Translations under genes and position numbers: made by a program
From: Iamia sp038233075
Lineage (GTDB): Bacteria; Actinomycetota; Acidimicrobiia; Acidimicrobiales; Iamiaceae
Direction: 5' to 3'
Length of the DNA: 64,000 nucleotides
Assembly (NCBI GenBank): GCA_038233075.1
Contig: JBBSMQ010000005.1
Location: 1-64,000 of the forward strand
Shown here: positions 12,173-20,588 of the stretch, one piece after another
How positions within the stretch are numbered: position 1 is the first letter of the stretch
Layout: each line of letters begins with the position of its first letter
The notes under the pieces: model-generated
The model's database searches: none
What the model was told of the DNA's origin: nothing
The model's input: the letters and a program-made list of their open reading frames with translations, nothing else

Positions 12173-12397
12173 TCCACTCCCACGACGTCTGACGGAGGAC
12201 GGTCGCGCAGTCAGAGAACCGAAAGCGTCGAGGCGGCGACGTCCTGCTGAGGCCTGGCGGGCCGGCGCAGCCGCTGGGGCTGGGGCAGCGCCCCAGGAGA
12301 AGCGAGCCGGTCCAGCTTTTCGGCGAGCACGAGCGCGAGGCGCAGCGAGCACGACCAACTCGAGCGAGAGGCTCCGCATCGAGCTCGAAACCGACGA
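12173..12397. other. Convergent intergenic region with a degenerate hairpin element
   Basis: 225 bases between the purC stop and the end of the minus-strand gene at 12398. No gene seen. The last part (12371-12396) holds a loop GGCTCCGC followed by ATCGAGCTCGAAACCGAC, matching the loop and one arm of the hairpins found at 19367-19402 and 44447-44473; the other arm is not intact here. Confidence 0.5.
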
Positions 12398-12742
12398 CTA
12401 CCCGAACCGCCAGGCGATGGGGAGCTCGTCGGGGGTCCGATAGCGGACCTGCTCGTGCTGGTAGGTCACGGTGAACTCTGACGGCGACAGCAGACCGAGC
12501 AGGGCCCGCCAGAGCCGGGCCCCGTCGCGGCCCAGGTCGTCGACCACGAACTCCTCGACCCGGCGGTGGCTCGGCTCCCCGAGGTCAAAGGTGCTGTCCC
12601 CGCGTCGGGCCCACGCGTCGAGGCGGGTGACCAGCGAATCGGGGAGCCCCAGCGCCGTCGGGTCGAGGTCGTCGTCGCGATCGAGGTCCCACAGCGGCTG
12701 ACGCCCCCACTGGTGACGGAGCTCGACCGACCTCGTGCCCAT
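12398..12742 (-). CDS. Conserved-looking small protein of unknown function
   Basis: 114 aa, acidic, no signal peptide or membrane segment. It starts GTRSVELRHQWGRQPLWDLD and ends YRTPDELPIAWRFG; many Trp/Arg/Asp residues suggest a folded cytosolic protein. The ATG at 12742 (minus) lies 7 bases after a TACCGT box (plus positions 12750-12755), so it replaces an in-frame codon at 12778. The gene is divergent from purS, so the two promoters share about 80 bases. No family recognised. Confidence 0.6.
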   Translation of the reverse strand: MGTRSVELRHQWGRQPLWDLDRDDDLDPTALGLPDSLVTRLDAWARRGDSTFDLGEPSHRRVEEFVVDDLGRDGARLWRALLGLLSPSEFTVTYQHEQVRYRTPDELPIAWRFG

Positions 12743-12831
12743 GTTGGGCACGGTAAGCGGTGCCCGTCGCGTGGGCAACGGCGACCCACGGGCGTCCTGG
12801 CGGTCGGGTGCGGTGTGCCAGCATGAGCCCC

Positions 12832-13086
12832 ATGCGGTTCGACGTGCTGGTGGAGGTCCGCCCCCGCCAGGGGGTGGCCGATCCCCAGGGCCAGACCATC
12901 GAGCGGGCCCTCCCCGCCCTCGGCTACGTCGGCGTTGCCGGTGTCCGGGTCGGCAAGGCCATCCGGTTCGAGGTCACCTCGGACTCCGAGGACGCGGCCC
13001 GAGCCGAGGTCGAGGACATGTGCACCCGGTTCCTCACCAACCCCGTGATCGAGGACAGCACCGTCTCGCTCACCCCGGCGCGGTGA
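12832..13086 (+). CDS. purS: FGAM synthase, PurS subunit
   Basis: 84 aa, the usual PurS size. PurS bridges PurL and PurQ in the three-subunit formylglycinamidine ribonucleotide synthase of Gram-positives and Actinobacteria. Seen: RFDVLVEVRPRQGVADPQGQTIERALPALGY and the C-terminal TNPVIEDSTV, both standard PurS motifs. ATG 12832 follows a CAGCAT by 7 bases; an in-frame ATG at 12823 would add three residues. It is followed by purQ after 10 bases, so the two are co-transcribed. Confidence 0.93.
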   Translation: MRFDVLVEVRPRQGVADPQGQTIERALPALGYVGVAGVRVGKAIRFEVTSDSEDAARAEVEDMCTRFLTNPVIEDSTVSLTPAR

Positions 13087-13096
13087 CGATGCTCCC

Positions 13097-13777
13097 GTGA
13101 CCGTCACCATCGGCGTGGTGCAGTTCCCCGGATCGAACTGCGAACGGGACGTCATCGAGGCCGTCTCGGGCCTCGGGGCCACGGGCCGCCTGCTCTGGCA
13201 TGGCGACTCGTCCCTCGGAGATGTCGACGCCGTGGTCGTCGCCGGGGGCTTCGCCCACGGCGACTACCTCCGACCGGGTGCCATCGCCCGGTTCTCACCG
13301 GTGATGGAGACAGTGGCCGACTTCGCGCGCGACGGGGGGCCGATCGTCGGTGTGTGCAACGGCTTCCAGGTGCTCACCGAGGCGGGTCTGCTGCCCGGGG
13401 CGCTTCGCAAGAACGACGGCCTCCGGTTCCTGTGCACCACGGTGGAGCTACGGGTCGAGAGCACGCGGTCGGTGCTGACGTCGTCTGCCGAAGAGGGTGC
13501 GGTGCTACGGGTGCCGATCAACCACTTCGAGGGGGCCTTCACCTGTGATTCCGACACCCTCGCCCGTCTGGAATCCAACGACCAGATCGTGCTGCGCTAC
13601 GTCGACAACCCCAATGGCTCGGTGGCGGACATCGCCGGGGTGAGCAACGAGGCCGGCAACGTGGTCGGGTTGATGCCACACCCGGAACGGGCGACGAGCG
13701 AGCTGCTCGGATCGGTCGACGGCATCCCGTTGCTGCGGTCGCTCGTCGACCGAGCGGGTGCCGTCGCCCGGAAGTGA
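13097..13777 (+). CDS. purQ: FGAM synthase, PurQ glutaminase subunit
   Basis: 226 aa class I glutamine amidotransferase that supplies ammonia to PurL. Seen: GVVQFPGSNCERD at the N-terminus, the nucleophile elbow GVCNGFQVL (Cys near residue 87), and the C-terminal catalytic His/Glu in GLMPHPERA. Start GTG 13097, ten bases after purS. Odd: directly after the TGA stop (13775-13777) there is a second, diverged copy of the last 52 bases of the gene, out of frame with it. Confidence 0.96.
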   Translation: MTVTIGVVQFPGSNCERDVIEAVSGLGATGRLLWHGDSSLGDVDAVVVAGGFAHGDYLRPGAIARFSPVMETVADFARDGGPIVGVCNGFQVLTEAGLLPGALRKNDGLRFLCTTVELRVESTRSVLTSSAEEGAVLRVPINHFEGAFTCDSDTLARLESNDQIVLRYVDNPNGSVADIAGVSNEAGNVVGLMPHPERATSELLGSVDGIPLLRSLVDRAGAVARK

Positions 13778-13829
13778 CCCGTTGCTGCGTTCGCTCATCG
13801 ATCGGGCCGGTGTGGTCGTCAGGCACTGA
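13726..13829 (+). repeat. Tandem 52-bp repeat: purQ 3' end plus a diverged copy after its stop
   Basis: Copy 1 is 13726-13777 (PLLRSLVDRAGAVARK and stop). Copy 2 is 13778-13829 and would read PLLRSLIDRAGVVVRH and stop. 41 of 52 bases match, and most differences are silent or conservative, so both copies evolved as coding sequence. Copy 2 is shifted by one base relative to purQ and has no start of its own, so it is a remnant tail. Confidence 0.85.
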
Positions 13830-13848
13830 ACCGGCCGGCCCCACCGCC

Positions 13849-14271
13849 TCAGCGGCTGCGGGTGATGCCGGCCTTCCGGAGGACCTCGGGGGTGACGCCG
13901 GCGTCGCGCCACACCTTGTAGCTGATGCCCTTGCGGCCACCGTAGGCCGCGGCCTGGGCGACGAACGCGTCCTCGTAGTCTGAGGGGTCGATGGTGGTCT
14001 GCTTGGCGGTCAGCTCGGCCTCGAGGTCCTTTCGCTCCTGGCGGAGGTTGAGCGCACTCAACGCATCCGCGTCAGCGATCTCGCTGTCGATGGCGGTGAT
14101 GCGCGCCTCGATGCGGGCTGGAGTCCGCTGTCGGCCGCGCTTGGGCTTGGCGGCGGCGAGGGCTTCGAGGTAGTCGGACACCGCCTTTGCCTGGGCCCGG
14201 CCTTCGGCGATGGCAGCCTTGTGCTCATTGCTCATCGTGCGCTTCTTGGACGACTTCTTCTTGTCAGCCAT
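13849..14271 (-). CDS. Lysine/arginine-rich conserved hypothetical protein
   Basis: 140 aa. Very basic N-terminus (ADKKKSSKKRTMSNEHKAA), then a basic linker KPKRGRQRTPARIEARI and a helical heptad-like region (NLRQERKDLEAELTAK), ending in GISYKVWRDAGVTPEVLRKAGI, which resembles a short helix-turn-helix. Similar proteins occur in many actinobacteria without a known role; nucleic-acid binding is a reasonable guess only. ATG 14271 is used because the strongly basic segment begins there. It sits opposite and between purQ and purL. Confidence 0.65.
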   Translation of the reverse strand: MADKKKSSKKRTMSNEHKAAIAEGRAQAKAVSDYLEALAAAKPKRGRQRTPARIEARITAIDSEIADADALSALNLRQERKDLEAELTAKQTTIDPSDYEDAFVAQAAAYGGRKGISYKVWRDAGVTPEVLRKAGITRSR

Positions 14272-14436
14272 GGACACCAGCAAACACCGGAAACCGGAAT
14301 GAGCGCAAGACCGTCAACGGACGGGGGCTCTTGGACCAAAGCAGAGGAGACGCACTTCCAGGCCGCGAGGGCCCATCAGTCGACAGCGAAAGGTCGATGG
14401 TGGACGGTGGCGTTCGGCCGTGCCCACGGCGACCGG

Positions 14437-14442
14437 TAACGT
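14437..14442 (+). promoter_or_regulatory. -10 box deciding the purL start
   Basis: TAACGT, 7 bases before GTG 14450. The in-frame ATG at 14420 lies upstream of this box and could not be on the transcript. Confidence 0.6.
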
Positions 14443-14449
14443 CATCGCG

Positions 14450-16666
14450 GTGACCGCTCCCGACGGCCCGCCGATCCACCAGGCCCTCGGGCTCACCGAT
14501 GACGAGGCGACCAACATCGCCGACATCCTCGGGCGGGAGCCGAACCACCTCGAGTTGGCCATGTACGCGGTCATGTGGTCCGAGCACTGCTCCTACAAGT
14601 CGTCGCGGATGCACCTGAAGCGGCTCCCGACCGAGGGTGAGGGGGTGCTCGTGGGTCCGGGCGAGAACGCCGGCGTGGTCGACGTGGGCGACGGCATCGC
14701 CGCCGCCATCCGCATCGAGAGCCACAACCACCCGTCCTACATCGAGCCCACCCAGGGGGCCGCGACCGGCGTCGGCGGCATCCTCCGCGACATCTTCACC
14801 ATGGGGGCCCGACCCATCGCCCTCATGAACCCGCTCCGGTTCGGCCCTCTCGACGACGCCCGCAGCCGCTGGGTGGCCGAGGGGGTGGTGGCCGGCATCT
14901 CCGCCTACGGCAACTCCGTCGGCGTGCCCAACGTGGGCGGCGAGGTCGAGTTCGACCCCTGCTACCGAGGCAACCCGTTGGTGAACGTCCTGTGCCTGGG
15001 GATCCTGCCCACCGAGCGCCTGGTGCTGGGCGCAGCGACGGGTGAGGGCAACCTCGCCGTCCTGCTCGGCTCGGCCACCGGCCGCGACGGCATCGGCGGG
15101 GTGAGCGTGCTGGCCTCAGCGGGCTTCGATGAGGGGAGCGAGGACAAGCGCCCGTCGGTCCAGGTCGGCGACCCCTTCGAGGAGAAGCGCCTCATCGAGG
15201 CCTGCCTCACCCTGCTCGACGCCGGGCTGGTGATCGGGATCCAGGACCTCGGCGGCGCTGGTCTCACCTGTGCCACCAGCGAGACCGCGTCGCGCGGCGG
15301 TGTCGGCATGGATGTCGACGTCGCCGCCGTGCCCCGCCGCGAGGACGGCATGGAGCCCTTCGAGGTGATGACCAGCGAGTCCCAGGAGCGGATGCTCGCC
15401 ATCGTCACCCCGGACGGCCTCGACGAGGTCCTGCGCCTCTGCGCCCGCTGGGAGGTCGCGGCCACGGTCATCGGTCGGGTCACCACCGGTGGCCGCCTCC
15501 GCATCCTGGACGGCATGGAGGGGGACGTCCTGGCTGATGTGCCCGCCGGCAGCCTCCACGACGCTGCCCCCCTCTACGACCGGCCTCGGGCCGCCCCCGC
15601 CGAGCGGGCGTCCCACTCCGCCGACGACCCCGGGGCGCCCGACCCCGCCGACTGCACCGCCATCGTGCGTGACCAGCTCTGCGACACCCGGTGGATCTCC
15701 CGTCAGTACGACCACCAGCTCTTCCTCAACACGGTGGAGCCACCCGGGGGCGATGCCGCCGTCCTCCGTCTCAAGCACCCCACCACCGGGGCCGACACCG
15801 GGCGGGGCCTGGCCCTCACCACCGACGGCAACCACCTGTGGTGCGCCGTCGATCCCCTGCTCGGCACCGTTGCCACCGTCGCCGAGTCGATCCTGAACCT
15901 GGCGTGCGTCGGGGCGCGCCCCCTGGCCGTCGTCAACTGCCTCAACTTCGGGAACCCTGAGCACCCGGAGGTCATGTGGCAGCTGTACGAGGCGATCGAC
16001 GGCATGACCGAGGCGTGTCGGGCTCTGGGTCTGCCCGTCATCGGAGGCAACGTCAGCTTCTACAACGAGACCGGCGGCATCGACATCGATCCGACGCCCG
16101 TCATCGGGCTGCTCGGCATGGTCGACGACCTCTCCCGGCGTCCACCGGGGGTGGGTTTGGTCGACGGCCACCGTCTGCTGGTGCTGGGCACCCGCCCCGC
16201 CGGTTCGCTGGCGGGGTCCCGGTGGGCCGCGTCCCAGGGCCGCCGCGGCGGGACCCTCGACCCCCTCGACCTCGGCGGCGTCACCCGCGTGGCCGATCTG
16301 GTGCGAGGCCTGGTCGCGAGCGACCTGCTCTCCGGAGTCCACGACGTGGCCAGTGGCGGGCTGGGGGTGGCCGTGACCGAGATGGCCGTTCGTTCCGGGG
16401 TGGGGCTCGATCTCGGCGGTGTCGAGGGGCCGGCCGACCTGTTGGCCGAGCGGCCCGGACGGGTGGTGGTCTGCGTCGCTCCGAGCTCGTTCGACCACGT
16501 CGTGGCCGAGGCCGAGTCGTCCGGGGTCGATCTGGGGGCGGTGGGCCCCGCCGGCGGCGACCGCATCCACATCCCCGACCTGATCGACCTCTCTCTGGAC
16601 GACGCCACCGCGGCCTGGCGCGACCGCCTGCCCGCGGCCCTCGACGCTCCCTCGACCTCGGGTTGA
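14450..16666 (+). CDS. purL: FGAM synthase, PurL subunit
   Basis: 738 aa, typical of the small PurL that works with PurS and PurQ. It converts FGAR to FGAM with ATP and channelled ammonia. Seen: MWSEHCSYKSSR near residue 43, IRIESHNHPSYIEP (ATP-binding), GAATGVGGILRDIFTMGARP, the second half-repeat with NCLNFGNPEHPEVM, and VIGGNVSFYNE. The frame opens at ATG 14420, but GTG 14450 lies 7 bases behind TAACGT (14437-14442) and gives the conserved length, so it is preferred. Confidence 0.96.
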   Translation: MTAPDGPPIHQALGLTDDEATNIADILGREPNHLELAMYAVMWSEHCSYKSSRMHLKRLPTEGEGVLVGPGENAGVVDVGDGIAAAIRIESHNHPSYIEPTQGAATGVGGILRDIFTMGARPIALMNPLRFGPLDDARSRWVAEGVVAGISAYGNSVGVPNVGGEVEFDPCYRGNPLVNVLCLGILPTERLVLGAATGEGNLAVLLGSATGRDGIGGVSVLASAGFDEGSEDKRPSVQVGDPFEEKRLIEACLTLLDAGLVIGIQDLGGAGLTCATSETASRGGVGMDVDVAAVPRREDGMEPFEVMTSESQERMLAIVTPDGLDEVLRLCARWEVAATVIGRVTTGGRLRILDGMEGDVLADVPAGSLHDAAPLYDRPRAAPAERASHSADDPGAPDPADCTAIVRDQLCDTRWISRQYDHQLFLNTVEPPGGDAAVLRLKHPTTGADTGRGLALTTDGNHLWCAVDPLLGTVATVAESILNLACVGARPLAVVNCLNFGNPEHPEVMWQLYEAIDGMTEACRALGLPVIGGNVSFYNETGGIDIDPTPVIGLLGMVDDLSRRPPGVGLVDGHRLLVLGTRPAGSLAGSRWAASQGRRGGTLDPLDLGGVTRVADLVRGLVASDLLSGVHDVASGGLGVAVTEMAVRSGVGLDLGGVEGPADLLAERPGRVVVCVAPSSFDHVVAEAESSGVDLGAVGPAGGDRIHIPDLIDLSLDDATAAWRDRLPAALDAPSTSG

Positions 16667-16775
16667 GAGGCCGACCGGAACCGTCCGGGCCGGGGCGCGA
16701 CGACCACCGGGGTCCCCGGGTAGGGGTGGACGGGACAGGTGTGGAACCGACGGTCCGGGGTGCGATGATGGGCCG

Positions 16776-18311
16776 GTGATCGACCCCTTCGACGACTCGC
16801 CGAAGGAAGCCTGTGGTGTCTTCGGCATCGTCGGAGCCGACGAGCCCGTCGCCCACCTGACCGACCTCGGCATGTACGCCCTCCAGCACCGGGGCCAGGA
16901 GTCGGCCGGGATGGCGGTGAGCGACGGTGAGTCGCTCACCGTGTTCCGCAACATGGGGCTGGTCTCCAACGTCTTCGACGATCGGACCCTCGCCCCGCTC
17001 GTCGGTCACCTCGCCATCGGCCACACCCGCTACTCGACCACCGGATCGAGCACGTGGGGCAACGCCCAGCCTGTCTACCGCAACGTGGGTGACCACCAGT
17101 TCGCGCTCGGTCACAACGGCAACCTGACCAACACGGCCAAGCTGGCGGCCGACCACGGGATGCTGCCCGGCACGGTCGCGAGCGACAGCGACCTCGTGGC
17201 CGAGCTGCTCAGCGACCACCTGGCCCAGGCCCCCGCCGGCCAGTCCACCGGCGACGCCCTCGAAGCCGCCCTCTTCGCCGTGCTCCCCCGGCTGGAGGGT
17301 GCCTTCTCGTTCGTGGTGATGGACACCGAGCGGGTCTACGGCATGCGCGATCCCAACGGGCTACGGCCCCTTTGCCTGGGCCGCAAGGACGGTTCTTGGG
17401 TGGTGGGCTCGGAGAGCCCGGCGCTCGACATCGTCGGGGCCCAGATGGTGCGCGAGGTCGAGGCCGGCGAGGTGGTGGTGCTCGAGGCCGGGCGCGAGCC
17501 CCGTTCGCTACGGCCCTTCCCCGACGAGCGCATCGACCCCCGTCTCTGCCTGTTCGAGTTCGTCTACTTCGCCCGCCCCGACGCCCGCCTCTACGGCCAG
17601 AGCGTGCACCACGCGCGGGTCCGCCAGGGCGAGGCCCTGGCGGAGCAGGCGCCGGTCGAGGCCGACATGGTGATGGGGGTGCCCGAGTCGGGGGTGCCAG
17701 CGGCCGAGGGGTACGCCCGGGCCAGCGGCATCCCCTTCGGTCAGGGCCTGGTCAAGAACCGCTACATCGGCCGCACCTTCATCGCGCCCAGCCAGGAGAT
17801 GCGGGCCCTCGGGGTGCGGATGAAGTTCAACCCCCTGCGCGACAACATCGACGGTCGCCGCATCGTGGTCGTCGACGACTCCATCGTGCGGGGCACCACC
17901 CAGCACCAGCTCGTGAAGATGCTGCGCGAGGCCGGCGCCCGGGAGGTCCACCTGCGGCTGACGTCTCCCCCGGTGCGCTGGCCCTGCTTCTTCGGCATGG
18001 ACTTCGGCGACACCCGGGAGCTGCTCGCGGCCCGGCTCGACATCGACGGCATCCAGCAGTTCCTGGGCGTCGACAGCCTGGCCTACATCGACATCGAGCG
18101 GCTCCTCGACTCCACCGGCGCTCGGGAGGCGGGGTTCTGCGATGCGTGCTTCACCGGCACCTACCCCCTGGAGGTGCCCGTCGAGGTCGGCAAGCACGTG
18201 CTGGAGGTCGACACCGACCTCGCTGACGAACGGGTGGGGGACAGGGTGGGAGGCGCGGTCCTGGCCCAGCCGTCGCTGCTGCCGGCAGACGACGCCCACG
18301 GCGGCGCCTGA
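16776..18311 (+). CDS. purF: Amidophosphoribosyltransferase
   Basis: 511 aa. It makes 5-phosphoribosylamine from PRPP and glutamine, the committed step. The catalytic Cys is exposed by processing a short propeptide: DDSPKEACGVFG, Cys at about residue 13, as in the B. subtilis type. The same type carries a 4Fe-4S cluster, and the ligands are visible: LCLFEF, RWPCFFG and CDACFTG. The PRPP loop is VVVDDSIVRGTT. GTG 16776 is 6 bases after GATGAT (16764-16769). It follows purL by 109 bases and precedes purM by 21, so purF-purM are one unit. Confidence 0.97.
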   Translation: MIDPFDDSPKEACGVFGIVGADEPVAHLTDLGMYALQHRGQESAGMAVSDGESLTVFRNMGLVSNVFDDRTLAPLVGHLAIGHTRYSTTGSSTWGNAQPVYRNVGDHQFALGHNGNLTNTAKLAADHGMLPGTVASDSDLVAELLSDHLAQAPAGQSTGDALEAALFAVLPRLEGAFSFVVMDTERVYGMRDPNGLRPLCLGRKDGSWVVGSESPALDIVGAQMVREVEAGEVVVLEAGREPRSLRPFPDERIDPRLCLFEFVYFARPDARLYGQSVHHARVRQGEALAEQAPVEADMVMGVPESGVPAAEGYARASGIPFGQGLVKNRYIGRTFIAPSQEMRALGVRMKFNPLRDNIDGRRIVVVDDSIVRGTTQHQLVKMLREAGAREVHLRLTSPPVRWPCFFGMDFGDTRELLAARLDIDGIQQFLGVDSLAYIDIERLLDSTGAREAGFCDACFTGTYPLEVPVEVGKHVLEVDTDLADERVGDRVGGAVLAQPSLLPADDAHGGA

Positions 18312-18332
18312 GGGCGGCAAGGAGAGGTGGCG

Positions 18333-19367
18333 ATGGAGGGAGAGACCTACAAGGGTGCCGGCGTGGACATCGCCGCGGGCGAGGAGGCCGTCCTCCGCAT
18401 CAAGGAGAAGGTGCGCACCACGTTCCGGCCCGAGGTCATCGGCGACATCGGCGGCTTCGGGGGTCTGTTCTCCTTCGCCAGCCACCGCTACGTGCACCCC
18501 GTCCTGGTGTCGTCCACCGACGGCGTCGGCACCAAGGCGATGGTGGCCCAGACCGTCGGCCGGTTCGACACCATCGGGATCGACCTCGTTGCCATGTGCG
18601 TCGATGACATCGTCTGCGCCGGAGCCGAGCCGCTCTTCTTCCTCGACTACATCGCCGTCGGGCACCTCGATCCCGACCACATCGCCGCGCTGGTCGAGGG
18701 GGTGGCCGAAGGATGCCGCCAGGCCGGCTGTGCTCTCGTCGGAGGGGAGATGGCGGAGCACCCCGGTGCCATGGATCCCGGCGAGTTTGACCTGGTCGGC
18801 TTCGCGGTGGGCGTCGTCGAGCGCGACCTCATGCTGGGTCCCGATCACGTGCACCCCGGCGATGCCCTGATCGGCCTGCCCTCGCCGGGGCTGCGTTCCA
18901 ACGGGTACTCCCTCGCTCGCCGGGTGCTGCTGGAGCGGGCCGGCCTGCCCCTCGACGGCCCTGCCTTCGAGGGCGCCCGCCACTCACTGGCGGAGGAGCT
19001 GCTCGAACCGTCGCTGGTCTACGCCCCCGCCATCCGGGATCTGCGGGAGTCGGTCGACGTGCACGCCCTCGCCCACATCACCGGCGGCGGTCTGCCGGCG
19101 AACCTGCCCCGGTCGCTGCCGAAGAGCTGCGATGCGGTGATCGACGAGGGCACCTGGGAGGCCCCCCGGATCTTCGGCGAGATCCAGCGTCTGGGTGAGA
19201 TCAGCTCCGAGGAGATGCGCGCCGCGTTCAACATGGGCCTGGGCATGGTGGCCGTGGTCGCGCGCGACGATCTCTACCGGGCTCTCGACACCCTGCGCAC
19301 CGCCGGCCACCGCGCCGTCGAGATCGGCACCATCGAGCGCGGCCACGGCACTCTCCGCTACACGTAG
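18333..19367 (+). CDS. purM: AIR synthetase
   Basis: 344 aa. It closes the imidazole ring: FGAM plus ATP to AIR. Seen: YKGAGVDIAAGEEAV at the N-terminus, STDGVGTKAMVAQ, the metal/ATP-binding VDDIVCAGAEPLFFLDY, GGEMAEHPG, and NMGLGMVAVV. An in-frame GTG at 18327 is only 2 bases from AAGGAG (18319-18324), whereas ATG 18333 is 8 bases away, so the ATG is preferred. This is the last purine gene; a perfect hairpin starts at its stop codon. Confidence 0.96.
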   Translation: MEGETYKGAGVDIAAGEEAVLRIKEKVRTTFRPEVIGDIGGFGGLFSFASHRYVHPVLVSSTDGVGTKAMVAQTVGRFDTIGIDLVAMCVDDIVCAGAEPLFFLDYIAVGHLDPDHIAALVEGVAEGCRQAGCALVGGEMAEHPGAMDPGEFDLVGFAVGVVERDLMLGPDHVHPGDALIGLPSPGLRSNGYSLARRVLLERAGLPLDGPAFEGARHSLAEELLEPSLVYAPAIRDLRESVDVHALAHITGGGLPANLPRSLPKSCDAVIDEGTWEAPRIFGEIQRLGEISSEEMRAAFNMGLGMVAVVARDDLYRALDTLRTAGHRAVEIGTIERGHGTLRYT

Positions 19368-19402
19368 GTTTCGAGCTCGAAGCTTCCTTCGAGCTCGAAA
19401 CC
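19367..19402. terminator. Bidirectional hairpin between purM and the zinc-ribbon gene
   Basis: Arms GGTTTCGAGCTCGAA (19367-19381) and TTCGAGCTCGAAACC (19388-19402) form a perfect 15-bp stem with a 6-base loop. It fits exactly between the two stop codons of the convergent genes and has no U-run, so it may act in both directions. Confidence 0.75.
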
Positions 19403-19403
19403 C

Positions 19404-19739
19404 CTACTCGTCCCAGGCGATGGAGCACCAGCGGCGGTGCTCGCAGGCCGGGCAGCGCATCCAGTGGCCTCGGCGCCGGCCCGGCATCCACACCGAGATG
19501 GTGACCAGGCGCATGGCCACGTCGGTGAGCGAGATGCGGGTCCGGACCCCGCAGCCACCGCAGTCCACCACGACCGAGCCGGTCTGGCGGGGACCGGTCG
19601 AGTAGAGGGCGTCCTTGCCCTCCTTGGCCTCACCGCTGCGGATGGTGTCGCGCGCCGCGTCGACCGGCATCTCGAACAGGGCCCGCCGACCCTGGGGGTC
19701 GAGGCGCCGGCTGCGGCTGGAGCGCTTCTCCTCGGGCAT
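19404..19739 (-). CDS. Zinc-ribbon protein coupled to ParA
   Basis: 111 aa. Two CxxC pairs: VDCGGCGVRTR near residue 64 and RCPACEHRRW near residue 97, the pattern of a zinc ribbon. The N-terminus is basic (EEKRSSRSRRLDPQGRR). No signal peptide. Its ATG overlaps the stop of the upstream ParA gene by one base (TGATG), which implies translational coupling and a linked role. Similar short proteins are found beside ParA in other actinobacteria, but their function is not known. An adaptor or DNA-binding partner of ParA is only an inference. Confidence 0.65.
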   Translation of the reverse strand: MPEEKRSSRSRRLDPQGRRALFEMPVDAARDTIRSGEAKEGKDALYSTGPRQTGSVVVDCGGCGVRTRISLTDVAMRLVTISVWMPGRRRGHWMRCPACEHRRWCSIAWDE

Positions 19740-20554
19740 CACGACGACACCTTGGTCTTGGCGCGCGTCCGCTTCGCCCTGCCCCTGGTCCGCGCCTTGG
19801 CGCCGAAGATCGCGTCGGCCAGCTCCCGGTAGGCGACGGCGCCGCGCGACGAAGGGGCGTGCTCGAGCACGGAGCGGCCCTGCCCCGGGGCCTCGGCCAC
19901 CTTGACCGACTTGGGCACCGGCGGGTCGAAGACATCGAGACCGTGGGTCTCTTGCACCTCGGCCACGACCTGGTTGGCCAGCTTCGTGCGCTGGTCGAAC
20001 ATGGTGGCGATCACCCCGCGGACCTGAAGGTCCCGGTTGGTGTAGGAGCGGACGTCGTCGATGGTCTCCATGAGCTGGCTGACCCCGCGTTGGCCCAGCG
20101 ACTCGCACTGGAGCGGGATCAGCACCTCATCGGCGGCGGTGAGCCCGTTGATGGTCAGGATGCCGAGCGAGGGCGGGCAGTCGATCAGCACCACGTCGTA
20201 GTCGTCGACGACCCGGTCGAGCGCCTTGCGGAGCACGTACTCCCGCCCGGTCTTCGTGAGCAGGTGCATCTCCGCGCCGGCAAGGTCGATGGTGGACGGC
20301 AGCACCGAGAGGCCGTCGACACCGGTGGGCACCACGGCGTCGCTCGCCTTGGTGCGGCGCAGGAGCACCTCGTGCATGGACTGCTCGAGGTCATCGGGGT
20401 CGACGCCGCAGGCCCAGGTCAAGGAGGCCTGGGGATCCAGGTCGACCAGCAGGACCGAGCGTCCGGCGTGGGCCAGGGCCACCCCGAGCGACTGCACGGT
20501 CGTGGTCTTGGCGACCCCTCCCTTCTGATTGGCGACGGCGACGATCTGGGTCAT
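19739..20554 (-). CDS. ParA/Soj-family ATPase
   Basis: 271 aa. Deviant Walker A ANQKGGVAKTTT at residues ~7-18, followed by LLVDLDPQASLTWACG (A' motif) and VVLIDCPPSLGILTINGL (Walker B). These ATPases bind DNA as ATP-dimers and move cargo or plasmid/chromosome partition complexes. No ParB or parS site is seen here, so this is an orphan, and the coupled partner is the zinc-ribbon protein rather than a ParB. The long C-terminal tail is very basic (KARTRGRAKRTRAKTK). Start ATG 20554, just before the NQKGG motif, divergent from pyrE with 34 bases between. Confidence 0.85.
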   Translation of the reverse strand: MTQIVAVANQKGGVAKTTTVQSLGVALAHAGRSVLLVDLDPQASLTWACGVDPDDLEQSMHEVLLRRTKASDAVVPTGVDGLSVLPSTIDLAGAEMHLLTKTGREYVLRKALDRVVDDYDVVLIDCPPSLGILTINGLTAADEVLIPLQCESLGQRGVSQLMETIDDVRSYTNRDLQVRGVIATMFDQRTKLANQVVAEVQETHGLDVFDPPVPKSVKVAEAPGQGRSVLEHAPSSRGAVAYRELADAIFGAKARTRGRAKRTRAKTKVSS

Positions 20555-20588
20555 GGGCCGAGTGTGGCACGGCCGTACTGTCGCGGTC

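Noticed and set aside
13774..13983. ORF starting at the end of purQ
   Set aside because: It reads the duplicated purQ tail in the wrong frame and has no similarity further on.
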